NCBI RefSeq assembly: GCF_001519065.1
Contig: NZ_KQ954253.1
Coordinates: forward strand, 320,087 to 384,086
From: Novosphingobium sp. FSW06-99
Lineage (GTDB): Bacteria > Pseudomonadota > Alphaproteobacteria > Sphingomonadales > Sphingomonadaceae
Length of the DNA stretch: 64,000 nucleotides
Direction: 5' to 3'
Shown in pieces: positions 36,228 through 44,884 of the stretch. Both the position numbers and the translations under genes were made by a program. The notes below the pieces were generated by a model that was given only the letters and a program-made list of their open reading frames with translations, did not search any database and was not told the origin of the DNA. Within the stretch, counting starts at the first letter, position 1. Each line of letters starts with the position of its first letter.

Positions 36228-37210
36228 GCGACACCTTCAAGTCGCTGCGCCCGTGGCTGTTGCTGGCAACCGTCGCGGGTCTGGCCGCGACCGCATGGAT
36301 CTTGTCCCGAACCGGCTGGAGCGATGTGCTTGCGCAAGTGGCACGCATCCGTCTGACCGGATTTGGCCTGTTCTGCCTGTGGTTCATGGGGGTGTTCGTC
36401 ATACTGGGCGCGGCCTGGCATGTCGTGGCGCGCGGCGAACCCCAGGGCCGGGTATGGCTGTTTGTGGCGGCGCGGATGCTGCGCGAGGCGGCGGCCGACC
36501 TGCTGCCCTTTTCCCATGCCGGGGGGATCGTGCTGGGCGTGCGCCTGCTGACATCGCATGGCGTGCCGCAGCAACGCGCCAATGGCGGGCTGCTGGTTGA
36601 TCTGACCACCGAAATGGCCTCGCAAGTGGTCTTCAGTTGCGCCGGGATCGCGGTGTTTCTGGCCACCGTGACTGGCGGCACCGAGGCGGCACGACTGCGC
36701 CCGCTGATCCTGGGTGGCACGCTGGTGATGCTGGCCGGGGCTGCCGCATTCGTGGTGGCCCAGCGCGCCGGTCTGCGGCTGGCCGGTCGCGTGGCGGCGA
36801 GTGTGTTGCCGGGCGCGGCCGCCGCGACCGATGCCATCCTGGCCGAATTGCGGGCAATCTACGACCGGCCCGGATTGGTCCTGCGCGCCTTTGCGTTCAA
36901 TCTGCTGGCCTGGACCGGCAGCGCATTGGGCGCCTGGATCGGCCTGCGGCTGATGGGGGTGCCCGCATCGATCTGGTCGATGCTGATGGTCGAAAGCCTG
37001 ATCTTTACCTTGCGCAGCATGGCCTTTTTCATCCCCGGCGCACTGGGCGTGCAGGAGTTCGGCTATCTGCTGCTGGCCCCCATCGCGCAGATCCCGGCCG
37101 AGGCGCTGCTCGCGCTCTCGCTGGTCAAGCGCGCGCGCGACCTGGCGATCGGCGTGCCGACGCTGGTGTGCTGGCAACTGACCGAAATGCGCGCCCTGCT
37201 GGCACGCTGA
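36224..37210 (+). CDS. hpnL: HpnL, LPG-synthase-TM-like membrane protein of hopanoid loci
   Basis: 328 residues from a GTG start. Eight or so membrane helices in the pattern of the lysylphosphatidylglycerol-synthase transmembrane region (UPF0104), with YLLLAPIAQIPAEALLALSLVKRARDL at the C-terminal end and FFIPGALGVQEFGYLLL. The HpnL family occurs in hopanoid clusters, where its role is unproven; a flippase-like job is possible. Its stop abuts the stop of the convergent gene at TGATCA. Confidence 0.82.
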   Translation: MSDTFKSLRPWLLLATVAGLAATAWILSRTGWSDVLAQVARIRLTGFGLFCLWFMGVFVILGAAWHVVARGEPQGRVWLFVAARMLREAAADLLPFSHAGGIVLGVRLLTSHGVPQQRANGGLLVDLTTEMASQVVFSCAGIAVFLATVTGGTEAARLRPLILGGTLVMLAGAAAFVVAQRAGLRLAGRVAASVLPGAAAATDAILAELRAIYDRPGLVLRAFAFNLLAWTGSALGAWIGLRLMGVPASIWSMLMVESLIFTLRSMAFFIPGALGVQEFGYLLLAPIAQIPAEALLALSLVKRARDLAIGVPTLVCWQLTEMRALLAR

Positions 37211-38053
37211 TCAGGCACGCGGCGGCACATTGTCGAGCCGCCGGTCATCCAGCCGGAAATGGAACACCCGGCTGGGGCCGTCTTCGGGCAGAAGATAGAG
37301 ATCGCGCCCCTCGATCGCCATGCCCTCGCCGGTCGATGGCCCACCCCGGCCAAACGGCCGCAGCGGCCCGATCGCCCCTGCATGGACGCTGCGCCGCAGG
37401 TGCATCGAGGGCCAGTCGATCCAATCGACCGAGCCGTTCCACAATGTCAGCGTGCCGCCAGCGACCAACTGATTGCCCACAAATTTCATGTCCTGATACT
37501 GCGTGGGCAAACGGTTGGGCACGACGCGCAGTCGCGTGCCGGTGCGCTGGTCAAAGACATAGAGCAGCGCGCTGTCCCAATTGCCCGCCACCAGCACTTG
37601 CCCCGATGCCGCCACACACCCCAGATGATCGGCAACCGCGATCCTGCGTCGCACGGTCAGGCTGTCTGCATCGATTTCGACCAGCACCGCCGAACTGTGC
37701 GGGCGCGGTTCCGCCACCGGCACGAAAATCGATCGGCCCGACAACGACAGGCCACCCGGATGATACCGCACCCCGTCGGTCAGTTCGACACGCCGGACAA
37801 AGCGGCCCGTGGCGCGGTCGAATTCGTGGAGATAGGCCCTGCGGCGGGCCAGATCAACCGAGGTGATCCACAGGTGCGGCCCATCGAGAGCAAGCCCCTG
37901 GACATGAAAGACTTCGCCCTTCAACCCAAGCGCACCGACATAACGGGCATGTTCGACCACACCGCTGAACATATCGGGTGCTGCGGCAACCGAAACGCTC
38001 CACAATATAAGTAAAAATACTGAAATGCTCGATCGTGTCGATTTGCGCATCAT
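37211..38053 (-). CDS. Secreted beta-propeller-like protein (DUF6454-like)
   Basis: 280 residues from ATG 38053 (MMRKSTRSSISVFLLILWSVSVAAA, a signal peptide). The rest alternates short beta-strands with Gly/Asp turns: HVQGLALDGPHLWITSVD, GRFVRRVELTDGVRYHPGGLSL, GNWDSALLYVFDQRTG, GEGMAIEGRDLYLLPEDG. This fits a six-bladed propeller such as DUF6454. No catalytic motif seen. Monocistronic, divergent from the TPR membrane protein. Confidence 0.7.
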   Translation of the reverse strand: MMRKSTRSSISVFLLILWSVSVAAAPDMFSGVVEHARYVGALGLKGEVFHVQGLALDGPHLWITSVDLARRRAYLHEFDRATGRFVRRVELTDGVRYHPGGLSLSGRSIFVPVAEPRPHSSAVLVEIDADSLTVRRRIAVADHLGCVAASGQVLVAGNWDSALLYVFDQRTGTRLRVVPNRLPTQYQDMKFVGNQLVAGGTLTLWNGSVDWIDWPSMHLRRSVHAGAIGPLRPFGRGGPSTGEGMAIEGRDLYLLPEDGPSRVFHFRLDDRRLDNVPPRA

Positions 38054-38290
38054 CGGATTTCCCCACCCCGGAAACTGTGATTGCCTGAATCGCCATGACG
38101 CCATTGTGTTTCAGAACAGCGGACTTATTTTGACAAAAACTGTCTTGATTTGCGATTGGCGCGCGATTGTGCGGCCTGCCATGCACTGCCTTGGCCCAAA
38201 ATCGTCCATCCCGGTCAAGCCCGGTTCACCTCGGTCGTGCAATGCGCTATGCGCAATGGGCCTCCACCCGACACGCGCAAGGATAGCGTT

Positions 38291-39139
38291 ATGGTATTTC
38301 GTATGCCTCATTTCGGAACCGGGGCCGCGCTCGCGGTCTTGCTGGCGTGCCTTTCGGCGGGGCCGGTGCTCGCCGCCGACGCGTCGATCAAACAAGTTTA
38401 TGACGAAGCCAAATCGGGCAATATCGATGGCGCGCTGGCGCTGATGGCCCCGGTGCTCAAGGATCATCCCAACAGCGCCAAGGCCCACTATGTCGAGGCC
38501 GAACTGCTGGCCAAGGACAACCGGCTCGACGATGCCCGCACCGAACTGGCCAAGGCCAAGAGCCTGGCCCCCGGCCTGCCGGGCATCAGCAACCATTCGG
38601 TGCAGGAGCTTGAGGCCAAGCTGAACGGAACGCCTGCCTATGCAAGCGTCGGCCATGCCGCCCCGGTGGTGGTCGAACACCGCGCCGGGATACCCTGGGG
38701 GCTGATCATTATCGTCGGCCTGGTCATCTTTGGCGTGCTGGCGCTGCTGCGACGGCGCGCGGCGCCCGACTACGGGCCGGGCTATGGCGGCGGATCAGGC
38801 TATGGCGGTGTCGCGCCGGGACCGGGTTATGGCGGGCCTGGCTATGGCGCTCCGGGATACGGCGCACCAGGCTATGGTGGCGGCATGGGCAGCGGAATCA
38901 TGGGCGGCCTGGCCCAGGGGGCCGCGATGGGCGCCGGGTTTGCCGTGGGCGAAGAAGTTGTCGATCACCTGATGGGCGGCGAACGCGGCGGCTCGGGCGA
39001 ACGCTATGCCAGTGGTGGCTATACCGACAGCCAACAGCGGGTCGATCCCGATGCCGACATGGGCGGCAACGATTTCGGTATTTCCGACGGCGGTTCGTGG
39101 GACGACAGTTCGTCGGGCGGCGGCGACGACTCCTGGTAA
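38291..39139 (+). CDS. TPR-containing membrane protein with GYGG repeats and acidic tail
   Basis: 282 residues from ATG 38291, with AAGGA 8 nt upstream. Signal peptide (FGTGAALAVLLACLSAGPVLAA), a short TPR-like helical region (about 30-110, DEAKSGNIDGALALMAPVLKDHP), one membrane helix (WGLIIIVGLVIFGVLALL, about 140-158), then a glycine/tyrosine-rich stretch of GYG repeats (about 165-205), GIMGGLAQGAAMGAGFAVGEEVVDHL and an acidic Gly/Ser/Asp tail. The C-terminal part resembles proteins annotated only as membrane proteins of unknown function. The GYG repeats are low-complexity and may be disordered. Confidence 0.75.
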   Translation: MVFRMPHFGTGAALAVLLACLSAGPVLAADASIKQVYDEAKSGNIDGALALMAPVLKDHPNSAKAHYVEAELLAKDNRLDDARTELAKAKSLAPGLPGISNHSVQELEAKLNGTPAYASVGHAAPVVVEHRAGIPWGLIIIVGLVIFGVLALLRRRAAPDYGPGYGGGSGYGGVAPGPGYGGPGYGAPGYGAPGYGGGMGSGIMGGLAQGAAMGAGFAVGEEVVDHLMGGERGGSGERYASGGYTDSQQRVDPDADMGGNDFGISDGGSWDDSSSGGGDDSW

Positions 39140-39151
39140 CACGGCCCTGCG

Positions 39152-39181
39152 CCGGGCCTGGAATCGCTTTCAGGCCCGGTT
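39152..39181. terminator. Bidirectional hairpin between convergent genes
   Basis: CCGGGCCTG (39152-39160) pairs perfectly with CAGGCCCGG (39171-39179) across a 10-nt loop. It lies 12 nt after the stop of the TPR protein and covers the stop codon of the convergent channel gene, so it may end transcription from both sides. The U tract is weak. Confidence 0.5.
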
Positions 39182-40102
39182 GACGGCGTCTTCCGTCTTG
39201 CGGATCGGTTCGGCATCATGGAACCGGCCATAATCGATCCAACGCCGTCCCTGGCCGTCTTCGTGCAGCACGTCGACGAATTCGTGATCCCACAAGACGC
39301 GCCCCGGCCCATAGCCATGGCGGGCCATCACGGTTTGCGACAGGCTGGAATCGATGCCCTTCATCAGCACGATCAATTCATCCTGCTGCGCCTCGAAATC
39401 GGCCTGGGTCAGGCCATGGAGCGGGCTCGCCTCATCGATCCGGTGCATCACGATCCAGGTCAGCGCAAACACCGGCGATGTCGATCGTAGCAGGTCGAGG
39501 TCGAAAAACCGGCGCATCGTGCGCCCGCCATCGCGCTGCACACGCAGGATCGACAGCCGGACATTGGCCTCGACAATGAAATTGTTGCGCTGGTTGGCGG
39601 CGCGAAACATCAGCGTGGGATAGCCTTCGAACTGCCGGACCACCGCGACATCGGAAAACATGATCCGCGCACGCGGGATCGAAAACCGGGCGAACACCAG
39701 CCCCGAGGTCACCGCAAATACCACGATGCCCAGCACGATCTCGACGATCACCACGAAATTGACATAGAGCGATCCGGGATAGATATTGCCATAGCCCACC
39801 GTGGCGACCGTGTGAACGCTGAAGAAAAAGCATTTCAGCAGCGGATGGGTGCCGCTGGGCCGGCCAAGCTCGACCAAGCCGTTGGGATCGAGCGCGTAGA
39901 GCCCGGCGAACACCACGTTCAGACAAATGAACACCGCCGCAAAGCCCGAAAAAAACGCCGTCCAACTCGCCCGCACCCCACGATGATAGAGGTCTTCGTA
40001 CCAGCGCTCGGTAATCCCCTGGCGCCCGATATCGAGCCCGTCGAATCCGCGCAGCGATTGCGACAGGCTGCGTCGCCCGGTGGGTCTGGTGGTCATCGGC
40101 AT
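39170..40102 (-). CDS. KirBac-type inward-rectifier potassium channel
   Basis: 310 residues. Two membrane helices (about 46-70 and 112-135) flank a pore loop with the selectivity filter TVGYG at 101-105. An N-terminal slide helix region (YEDLYHRGVRASWTAFF) and a C-terminal immunoglobulin-like cytoplasmic domain (VVRQFEGYPTLMFRAANQRNNFI ... LTWIVMHRIDEASPLHGLT) are the Kir hallmarks. A tetrameric K+ channel of the inner membrane. ATG 40096 is an alternative start. Monocistronic. Confidence 0.92.
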   Translation of the reverse strand: MPMTTRPTGRRSLSQSLRGFDGLDIGRQGITERWYEDLYHRGVRASWTAFFSGFAAVFICLNVVFAGLYALDPNGLVELGRPSGTHPLLKCFFFSVHTVATVGYGNIYPGSLYVNFVVIVEIVLGIVVFAVTSGLVFARFSIPRARIMFSDVAVVRQFEGYPTLMFRAANQRNNFIVEANVRLSILRVQRDGGRTMRRFFDLDLLRSTSPVFALTWIVMHRIDEASPLHGLTQADFEAQQDELIVLMKGIDSSLSQTVMARHGYGPGRVLWDHEFVDVLHEDGQGRRWIDYGRFHDAEPIRKTEDAVNRA

Positions 40103-40186
40103 TCCGGTCTGTTCGTGTCCGCGCCACTGTGGCAGGCCCGCGCACGATTTTACACCCCGTTCTAAGCACCCCCGCGCATCAGCCGA

Positions 40187-41191
40187 TCAGTCCGCATTCG
40201 GCGCGATCACCACGCGCCCGACCACCTCGCGCGCAGCCATCATCGCAAAGGCGTCGCGCCACCGATCGAGCGGCACTTGCGCGTGGACACGCGGGGTCAA
40301 TCGCCCGGCCTCGGCCATAGCCCAGATCGCCGCCAGATTGTCGCGCCCGCGATCGGGAAAGCGTCGGCCATATTCCCCTGCGCGCACGCCGATCACCGAA
40401 AACCCCTTGATCAGCGCGATATTGGTCGCAACCGTGGCGATCCGACCCGAGGTGAAACCGATCACCAGCAGCCGCCCGTCGAATGCGATGCAGCGCGTGC
40501 TTTCATCAAACACATCGCCGCCTACGGGATCATAGATCACATCTGCACCCCCGCCGGTGATCGCCTTTACCTCTTCGCGAAAGCCCGGCGCCGACAGCAC
40601 CACAGCATCGGGGCCGTAGTCGCGCTCCACCAGCGCCAGTTTCTCCGGCGAAGCCCCCGCCGCGATCACCCGCGCGCCCAGCGCCCGCGCCAGATCGACC
40701 GCGGCCAGCCCCACCCCGCCCGCCGCGCCGTGCACCAGCACCCATTCGCCGGGTTCCAGCCGCGCCCGCCGCACCAGCGCCACCCAGGCAGTCAGATAGG
40801 CCGATCCAAACGAGGCGGCTTGCGCAAAGCTCATCCGTGCAGGCTTTGGCCGCAGGGCCGCGACCGGATAGACGGCAAATTGCGCAAATCCGCCCAGCGC
40901 CGCGCCCGCCACCACGGCATCGCCCAGCGCAAAGCGATCCACCCCGTCGCCGACTTGCACCACCTCGCCCGCCATATCGCCACCCGGCGTAAACGGCAGC
41001 GGCGGCTTGGCCTGATAGGCACCACGCGTCATCAGCAGGTCGGGAAAACCCAGGCCCGACGCGCGCACCCGCACCAACACTTCGCCCGGCCCCGGCTGCG
41101 GCACGGCGATCGTTTCCACCGCGCAGCCGGCAAATTCGTCGGCCAACCGGTTCACGCGCAAGGCACGCATCATTTGGGGCACGCTGGTCAT
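40187..41191 (-). CDS. Zinc-independent quinone oxidoreductase (NADPH, MDR family)
   Basis: 334 residues from ATG 41191, with AAAGG upstream; a longer frame to 41362 has no support. Medium-chain reductase fold: VRASGLGFPDLLMTRGAYQ, FTPGGDMAGEVVQVGDGV, NADP-binding VHGAAGGVGLAAVDLARALG, and DVIYDPVGGDVFDES. No structural or catalytic zinc cysteines are present, as in QOR-type enzymes. It is divergent from the polysaccharide export gene. Confidence 0.9.
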   Translation of the reverse strand: MTSVPQMMRALRVNRLADEFAGCAVETIAVPQPGPGEVLVRVRASGLGFPDLLMTRGAYQAKPPLPFTPGGDMAGEVVQVGDGVDRFALGDAVVAGAALGGFAQFAVYPVAALRPKPARMSFAQAASFGSAYLTAWVALVRRARLEPGEWVLVHGAAGGVGLAAVDLARALGARVIAAGASPEKLALVERDYGPDAVVLSAPGFREEVKAITGGGADVIYDPVGGDVFDESTRCIAFDGRLLVIGFTSGRIATVATNIALIKGFSVIGVRAGEYGRRFPDRGRDNLAAIWAMAEAGRLTPRVHAQVPLDRWRDAFAMMAAREVVGRVVIAPNAD

Positions 41192-41417
41192 GGAATGCCT
41201 TTCATGCACTCGGGTCGGCCCATCGTGGCCTGTGCCACAAAGCGGCGCAAGCGCGACCTGCGCGCGGGCAAAGCACAACGCCACCATGGAACCATCCAGA
41301 AAATGGAGGGAATTGGCCTTGCTCTTGCGGCGCAGCATTGGCATCAGGCGGGCCATGTCCATGATTTATCTTCGATCGCACGCACCGTCCCGACTGATCA
41401 GGCCCGTTTCGGACACC

Positions 41418-42554
41418 ATGGGGGGAAAAGCGTTCGGGATCAGTCTGCTGGCCCTCGCGCTGTCCGGCTGCGCCACTCTGCCCTCGAATGCTCCGACCGT
41501 GGGCCAGATCCACAAGGCGGTCCAAACCGCAGCACAGGCACCGATCCCCTATTCACTGGTCCGCATCGACGCCGATGTGGTCAGCCATCTTGCCGCCCCG
41601 CAAAACCCCGGGCTGATGCAACTGGCCGCGCTGGCGACCGGGCCGCAACCCGAACGCGCCGATCTGATCCGCCGCGGCGACACGCTGACCGTTACGATGT
41701 TCGAAATCGGGGTCAGCCTGTTTGGCGGCAACACGCCCTCGGCCGCCGCCGTCGATGGCACTCGCGCGCCGACGGCCGGAACCCAGACGCTGTTGCTGCC
41801 GGTGCGCGAAGACGGCAATATCGACTTGCCTTATGTCGGTGCCGTCCAGGCCGCCGGAACTTATCCCGAAACGCTGAGCGAAACGATCAAGCAACGCCTG
41901 CGCAAGTTTTCGGAAAGCCCCGACGTGGTGGTCAACATCACGGATTCGCTCAAGAATGCCGTCTATATCGGCGGCGCAGTCAATCATGCCGGCCGCCTGC
42001 GCCTGACCGCCGCGCATGAACGCCTGCTTGATGCCCTGGCCGTTGCGGGCGGCAGCCCGCTCGATGTCAACGAACTGCAAGTGACCCTGACTCGCGGCCC
42101 CAATACAGTATCAGTACCGCTCAACCAGATCGGCGCGGGCGATCCCGCCAACGTCACGCTGTTGCCTGGCGATCGCCTCACACTCGAACGCATACGCCCC
42201 AGCTACACCGTGTTCGGCGCCACCGACCGGGTCAGCCAGGTGCCGTTCGAAGCGCGCACGGTCAACCTGGCCGAAGCCCTCGCCCGCGCAGCAGGCCCCG
42301 CCGACAGCCGCGCCAACCCGCGCGGCGTCTATGTGTTCCGCCTGGAACAGACCGCCGACGGCAAACCGCGCGCGATCATCTACGAGCTGAACATGCTGCG
42401 GCCCGATACGTATTTCATCGCGCAGTTGTTCCCGATGCGCGACAAGGACGTAGTCCTGTTCGCCAACTCGTCGACCAACGCGATCCAAAAGGCCCTCGGC
42501 CTGGTCAGCCAGTTGTTCAGCCCCGCCGTCGCGGTACGCGCGGTCACCCAATAG
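41418..42554 (+). CDS. Wza/KpsD-like polysaccharide export lipoprotein
   Basis: 378 residues from ATG 41418, chosen because it puts the lipobox (LALSGC) at the end of a standard signal peptide; starts at 41358 or 41364 would add 18-20 residues. A polysaccharide-export N-terminal domain (RADLIRRGDTLTVTMFEIG ... LLLPVREDGNIDLPYVGAV) is followed by SLBB-like repeats (VYIGGAVNHAGRL ... LDALAVAGG ... YTVFGATDRV). Probably an outer-membrane export channel. Next to a KpsT-like ATPase and two glycosyltransferases. Confidence 0.88.
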   Translation: MGGKAFGISLLALALSGCATLPSNAPTVGQIHKAVQTAAQAPIPYSLVRIDADVVSHLAAPQNPGLMQLAALATGPQPERADLIRRGDTLTVTMFEIGVSLFGGNTPSAAAVDGTRAPTAGTQTLLLPVREDGNIDLPYVGAVQAAGTYPETLSETIKQRLRKFSESPDVVVNITDSLKNAVYIGGAVNHAGRLRLTAAHERLLDALAVAGGSPLDVNELQVTLTRGPNTVSVPLNQIGAGDPANVTLLPGDRLTLERIRPSYTVFGATDRVSQVPFEARTVNLAEALARAAGPADSRANPRGVYVFRLEQTADGKPRAIIYELNMLRPDTYFIAQLFPMRDKDVVLFANSSTNAIQKALGLVSQLFSPAVAVRAVTQ

Positions 42555-42871
42555 GCCACGCCGAAAGTACACCATTCTGTTGCCATATCGGTTATCCGAC
42601 CTTGTAACAGGAGAACTGCCCTCGCACCGTTTTTCATCGATCGCGGGAAGACCCTTGTCCGGGCGACATATGAAAAATCGACTTCTCGCCATAGAGGACA
42701 CCATAGCTGTTGCATTGTCGGCAGCTCGCCCTGCGACCATGACCGGACAGTGCTCGATACGTTTAAGGTTGCGTGGATCAGGCACTTGGCAAGGAGAGCT
42801 GGGTCACCTAATCGTTGGCTCGACAGTCATGCAGTCCACCTGCCAAGGACGAGGGACAGAATCGCCAGATC
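42555..42871. other. 317-nt gap, no gene seen
   Basis: The reading frames here use rare codons and match nothing I know. The gap separates the export lipoprotein from the ABC ATPase; a permease gene of the kpsM type would be expected nearby but is not present here. It may hold the ATPase promoter. Confidence 0.4.
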
Positions 42872-43534
42872 ATGATTGAATTTGAAAATGTTTCAAAAGT
42901 TTATCACACGCGCGGTCTGCACCGCAGCGTCTTCAAGGGCCTGTCATTCCGCATCGATCGGGGTGAGAGCGTGGCCATCTGCGGGGCCAACGGCGCGGGC
43001 AAATCGACCTTGCTGCGGATGATGTCAGGGGTCGAACATCCTTCTACGGGACATATCCGGCGAACGATGAAGACATCCTGGCCGATCGGATTCGCCAGTT
43101 GCTTCCAGGCATCGATGACCGGCGCCGACAATGCACGGTTCATCGCGCGAATCTATGAGCAGGACGAACAGGCGGTGCTCGACTATGTCGAGGATTTTGC
43201 GCAACTGGGCGTCTATATGGGGCAGGCAGTCAGCACCTACTCGTCGGGGATGGTGTCGCGGCTGGCGTTCGGGATTTCGCTGGCGATTTCGTTCGATTGC
43301 TATCTGGTCGATGAAGTTGCCGCAGCCGGCGACGTACGGTTCCGCAAACGATGCGAACAGGAATTGCTGGCGCGGCGTGACAACGGCACGCTGATCATGA
43401 CCTCCCACGATCCCTATATGCTCGAAATGTACTGCACGCGCGGGGCCGTGCTCTACAGCGGCGCACTGATCTTTTGCGACACTGTGGCAGAGGCCTGCAA
43501 CCTGCACCACGCCCTGCAGATGCAATCGTCCTGA
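42872..43534 (+). CDS. KpsT/Wzt-type ABC transporter ATP-binding protein
   Basis: 220 residues from ATG 42872. Walker A is CGANGAGKST (about 41-50), the signature segment is TYSSGMVSRLAFGISLAI, and Walker B is CYLVDEVAAAGD, which has the extra alanines typical of the polysaccharide export branch. HDPYMLEMYC holds the switch His. It would power export of a capsule or O-antigen-like glycan, but no transmembrane partner lies in this window. Confidence 0.9.
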   Translation: MIEFENVSKVYHTRGLHRSVFKGLSFRIDRGESVAICGANGAGKSTLLRMMSGVEHPSTGHIRRTMKTSWPIGFASCFQASMTGADNARFIARIYEQDEQAVLDYVEDFAQLGVYMGQAVSTYSSGMVSRLAFGISLAISFDCYLVDEVAAAGDVRFRKRCEQELLARRDNGTLIMTSHDPYMLEMYCTRGAVLYSGALIFCDTVAEACNLHHALQMQSS

Positions 43535-43543
43535 CCCATCCGG

Positions 43544-44881
43544 TTACCCCGGCATCAGCACCGCGTTGTGCCGGGCCGACTTGGCGGCGGCCCGATCGAT
43601 GATGAAATCGAGCAGATCGCGGCAATAGGCCGCCTCGGTCACCGCGTGCGGGATCGCCGGACGCGGGCGGGGCCGGGCGGTGGGCGCGGCGCAGATCGCG
43701 CGTTCCCAGCCATCGTCATCATCGCAGGCCAGCAGCGTGGTATCGGCCCGCGCGATTTCGCGATGCGCGGCGATGTTCGATGCGATGGTCGGCGTGCCCA
43801 GCACGTTGGCCTCGAACACCGGCAGGCCGAATCCTTCGACCCAGGTCGGGCTGAGCAGCGCGGTCGCCCCCAGCATCAGCGAGGCCAGTGCATCGCTCGA
43901 CAGTCCCGCCACTTCATGCACATGCGCGCGCAATTGTGGCCGTTCGTCCAGCACGGTCAGGATTCGGTCGGCATCGAACCCGCGTGAACCGACAATCACC
44001 AGGTGGGGCGCATCCTTGCCCAGCCGGTCGATCAGGCGCCCCCAGACGCGCAGCAGCAAGTCGTGATTCTTGCGCGGCTCGACCGTCGACACGACGACGA
44101 AATAGCGCGTTCCAGTCAGTTCGGGTAGGCTCTGCGCGGTGGCGGCAAAGGCCGCCGACAGTGGCAACGCGCGGACCAGGCCGGGCAAGTGTGGCCGGTC
44201 ATGCTGGGCCAGCCAGGTGTTCACGGTGTCGCGCGCATAGGCGGTGGTAAAGATCATGCAATCGGCATGGCGCGCGGCAGTGCGAACCATCTGCGTGTGG
44301 TGCTCCACTTGCCCGGGGCGCACGAGATCGGGATATTCCAGCGGGATGACATCGTGCAGCATCATCGCGCAAGTGATGTCGGGCCGGTCTTCCAGCCAGC
44401 GGAAAAACATCGGCACGGCAAGGCCGAGCTGCCCGACATTGAGATAGACCGACCCTTGCGGCACATGGTCGCGCACGGCCTTGCCCAACGGCATGCCGGT
44501 CGCATGCAATTCGCGGATCATCCGCGCCACCTTGCGCCCAAGTGTCAGATGACGGGGCGGGGGAATCGGACGATCGGGCAGCGCGCCGGGCGCCCGGATT
44601 TCTTCGACAATACGGCGAAACCGCGCGGCATTGGCCGTATCGCTTTCGCCCGGCGTGGATTCCGCCCAGACCTGTTGCACGTGGCGCAACATGCGCACGA
44701 CCTCTGGCGCGCGATAGGCGCGCAAGCCCCAGAACGTGGGCAGGATGCCCAGATGCGGGCTCGATTCATCGGCGAAGATATGCCCGGCCAGCGCCATGTC
44801 GACCCGATCAATTCCACGCGGCGCCAGAAACAGTGGCGCCAGAAACAGCCGCGCCAGATCAAACGCGATCACCCGCTCCAT
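43544..44881 (-). CDS. Glycosyltransferase family 1 (GT4-like)
   Basis: 445 residues. The C-terminal Rossmann domain has YFVVVSTVEPRKNHDLLL, HLVIVGSRGFDAD and the nucleotide-sugar motif EGFGLPVFEANVLGTPTI (E-x7-E). The N-terminal domain is long and contains MMLHDVIPLEYPDLV. It starts 3 nt after the stop of the glycosyltransferase at 44885-46183, so the two are co-transcribed and probably act one after the other on the same glycan. Confidence 0.88.
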   Translation of the reverse strand: MERVIAFDLARLFLAPLFLAPRGIDRVDMALAGHIFADESSPHLGILPTFWGLRAYRAPEVVRMLRHVQQVWAESTPGESDTANAARFRRIVEEIRAPGALPDRPIPPPRHLTLGRKVARMIRELHATGMPLGKAVRDHVPQGSVYLNVGQLGLAVPMFFRWLEDRPDITCAMMLHDVIPLEYPDLVRPGQVEHHTQMVRTAARHADCMIFTTAYARDTVNTWLAQHDRPHLPGLVRALPLSAAFAATAQSLPELTGTRYFVVVSTVEPRKNHDLLLRVWGRLIDRLGKDAPHLVIVGSRGFDADRILTVLDERPQLRAHVHEVAGLSSDALASLMLGATALLSPTWVEGFGLPVFEANVLGTPTIASNIAAHREIARADTTLLACDDDDGWERAICAAPTARPRPRPAIPHAVTEAAYCRDLLDFIIDRAAAKSARHNAVLMPG

Positions 44882-44884
44882 CGT

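Noticed and set aside
38105..38290. A CxxCH (CAACH) heme-like motif in frame upstream of the TPR protein
   Set aside because: The frame would need a TTG start without ribosome site or signal peptide, and the TPR protein has its own signal peptide from 38291. The motif is most likely chance.
38780..38885. GGCTATGG-type repeats that look like a tandem DNA repeat
   Set aside because: They encode the GYG repeats of the protein at 38291-39139 and vary in third positions, so they are coding low complexity rather than an array.
42580..42879. A 99-codon frame before the ABC ATPase
   Set aside because: Rare codons (ATA, TTA, AGG), no ribosome site, overlap with the ATPase start, and no recognisable sequence.
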